Source of the DNA: Lolium rigidum
Taxonomy: Eukaryota > Streptophyta > Magnoliopsida > Poales > Poaceae
Direction: 5' to 3'
Assembly: GCF_022539505.1 (NCBI RefSeq)
Contig: NC_061514.1
Span: 343,154,644-343,218,643, forward strand
DNA length: 64,000 bases
Of the stretch, positions 63,101 through 64,000 are shown one piece after another; position 1 is the first letter of the stretch; each line of letters begins with the position of its first letter. Under the pieces are notes generated by a model that was given only the letters and a program-made list of their open reading frames with translations, was not told where the DNA came from and ran no database searches. A program made the position numbers and the translations under genes.

Positions 63101-64000
63101 GTGCTGCGGTACCCGCGGTACCTTGCCGGCGAGGACGACGGTGACAAGGCCTCTGCGCGTGCTCGAGCATGTCTAGCGTGTAGAGGGCGTAGAGGCGGTT
63201 CTCGTTCCAGGGGTAGGGATGCAGGGGGAGGACGATCGCGCTCGAGTGCACGGCGTCCTGGCGCGGCCAGTGCGCGCTCACCGCGTGCACGGGCGCGTGC
63301 TGGCAAGTTTCTGGGCATGGGCGTTCTGGGCAAATCCGTGCATTGGCGATCGATCAAATGGTACTGGCGTGATCCTTGTGCTCCAGAGATGCTTGAAGAC
63401 AAGGGGAAGAATTGAGATGGAGGCCTGAGATAGGGATGCCCAAAGGTGGCCGGGGTACACGGCATAGCTTTGTTTTAGGGTTTTTCTTCTCCCTCCTCTC
63501 ACTTTAATCGATCAAGGAGGTACTGGGAGGATGCAGGGGTCCTAGAACTAGCTAATGATCACAATTTTAAAGTGGTTTAGTGAAGAACCCGTTGGATAAT
63601 AGTGTGTAACACCATTTGGAATAGATGCTCGCCATGTGTTTGTTGAAATGGCCGCAAGAGAAATTTATTTAAATTTCGAAATTCTTTTTGGTACATCTCA
63701 AAGATATAATTAATGTGAGGTATTGGTGGTGGTGGCACTCAATTTGGATTTGATTTGCAAAATTTCAAATTTGAGGTGATCATGTTTTTCTTCTCAGATC
63801 CCATTTTGGCATTTTAATACTGGTCAACCTAGTCGACTCTAGCCATGGTGGTCAACATGAAAAGTACTCACTTTGACATGGTCTTGGATGACATGGCTTT
63901 GGTTGACAAAGTTTAGTTTAGGATTTGAGAAATACAGGGGGGTAAAGTGGGGAAGAAAATATTTTTGGTCCAAGTGACCATTATCATATGTATGTAGGAT
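60113..64000 (-). mobile_element. Probable LTR (minus orientation), cut by the window edge
   Basis: Array sequence stops at 60112 and is followed by TGTCAACACCCGAATTTTT. Its complement AAATTCGGGTGTTGACA has the form of an LTR 3' end. The minus strand around 60970-60700 reads like the transcribed part of a known long-LTR grass family (from memory). 62440-63480 is a GC-rich, promoter-like block, as in the U3/R region of long LTRs. No gag or pol domain occurs before 64000, and the other end is not visible, so family and completeness are open. Confidence 0.4.

Overview
The window is plant nuclear DNA from a grass, most likely a Triticeae species (wheat, Aegilops, barley or rye). The evidence is intron-rich genes with the monocot 5' GC gradient, Stowaway and Mutator-type MITEs, CACTA and PIF/Harbinger elements, and nested LTR retrotransposons with a tRNA-Asp primer site. 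The species is inferred; the sequence does not prove it.

Three host genes are recognisable, all on the + strand. (1) 6250-13847 is a nine-exon MYST-family histone acetyltransferase of the plant HAM1/HAM2 type; its sixth intron carries a three-level transposon nest. (2) 22304-26330 is a three-exon leucine-rich-repeat receptor-like protein whose kinase domain lacks the HRD and DFG catalytic motifs, so it is a predicted pseudokinase. (3) 50986-56009 is a 19-exon long-chain acyl-CoA synthetase, collinear throughout but with one in-frame TAG at codon 118, so it may be a young pseudogene.

Layout. 1-4907: gene-fragment-bearing DNA ending in a Helitron-like 3' terminus. 4931-5086: SINE-like piece. 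6250-13847: HAT gene. 13.8-22.2 kb: intergenic, with a Stowaway, a MULE MITE and short tandem duplications. 22.2-26.3 kb: LRR-RLK. 28156-47510: a transposon cluster. It starts with a Harbinger element carrying a broken transposase, followed by two Harbinger elements sitting back to back with three TGA target-site copies (30643-36282 and 36286-47510). The first of the pair carries a broken ORF1 split by a 338-bp hAT-like MITE and a 2.7-kb CACTA element. The second carries an uncharacterised Glu/Ala-rich ORF split by a solo LTR, which is itself split by an 8.1-kb LTR retrotransposon. 47.5-50.3 kb: a minisatellite, a FAR1-type pseudogene and a long inverted repeat. 51-56 kb: LACS. 58.4-60.1 kb: an AT-rich tandem array of about 106-bp monomers in a 212-bp dimeric register, hit by a 137-bp MULE MITE. 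60113-64000: a probable minus-oriented LTR, truncated by the window edge.

The three host genes have no evident shared pathway; the window reads as ordinary gene islands separated by transposon nests. The most informative parts are the fully resolvable insertion order (target-site duplications seen at almost every level), the dimeric tandem array, the inverted repeat next to the FAR1 pseudogene, the unknown transposon-borne ORF, and the single nonsense codon in LACS. I did not find anything I can defend as a wholly new biological system.
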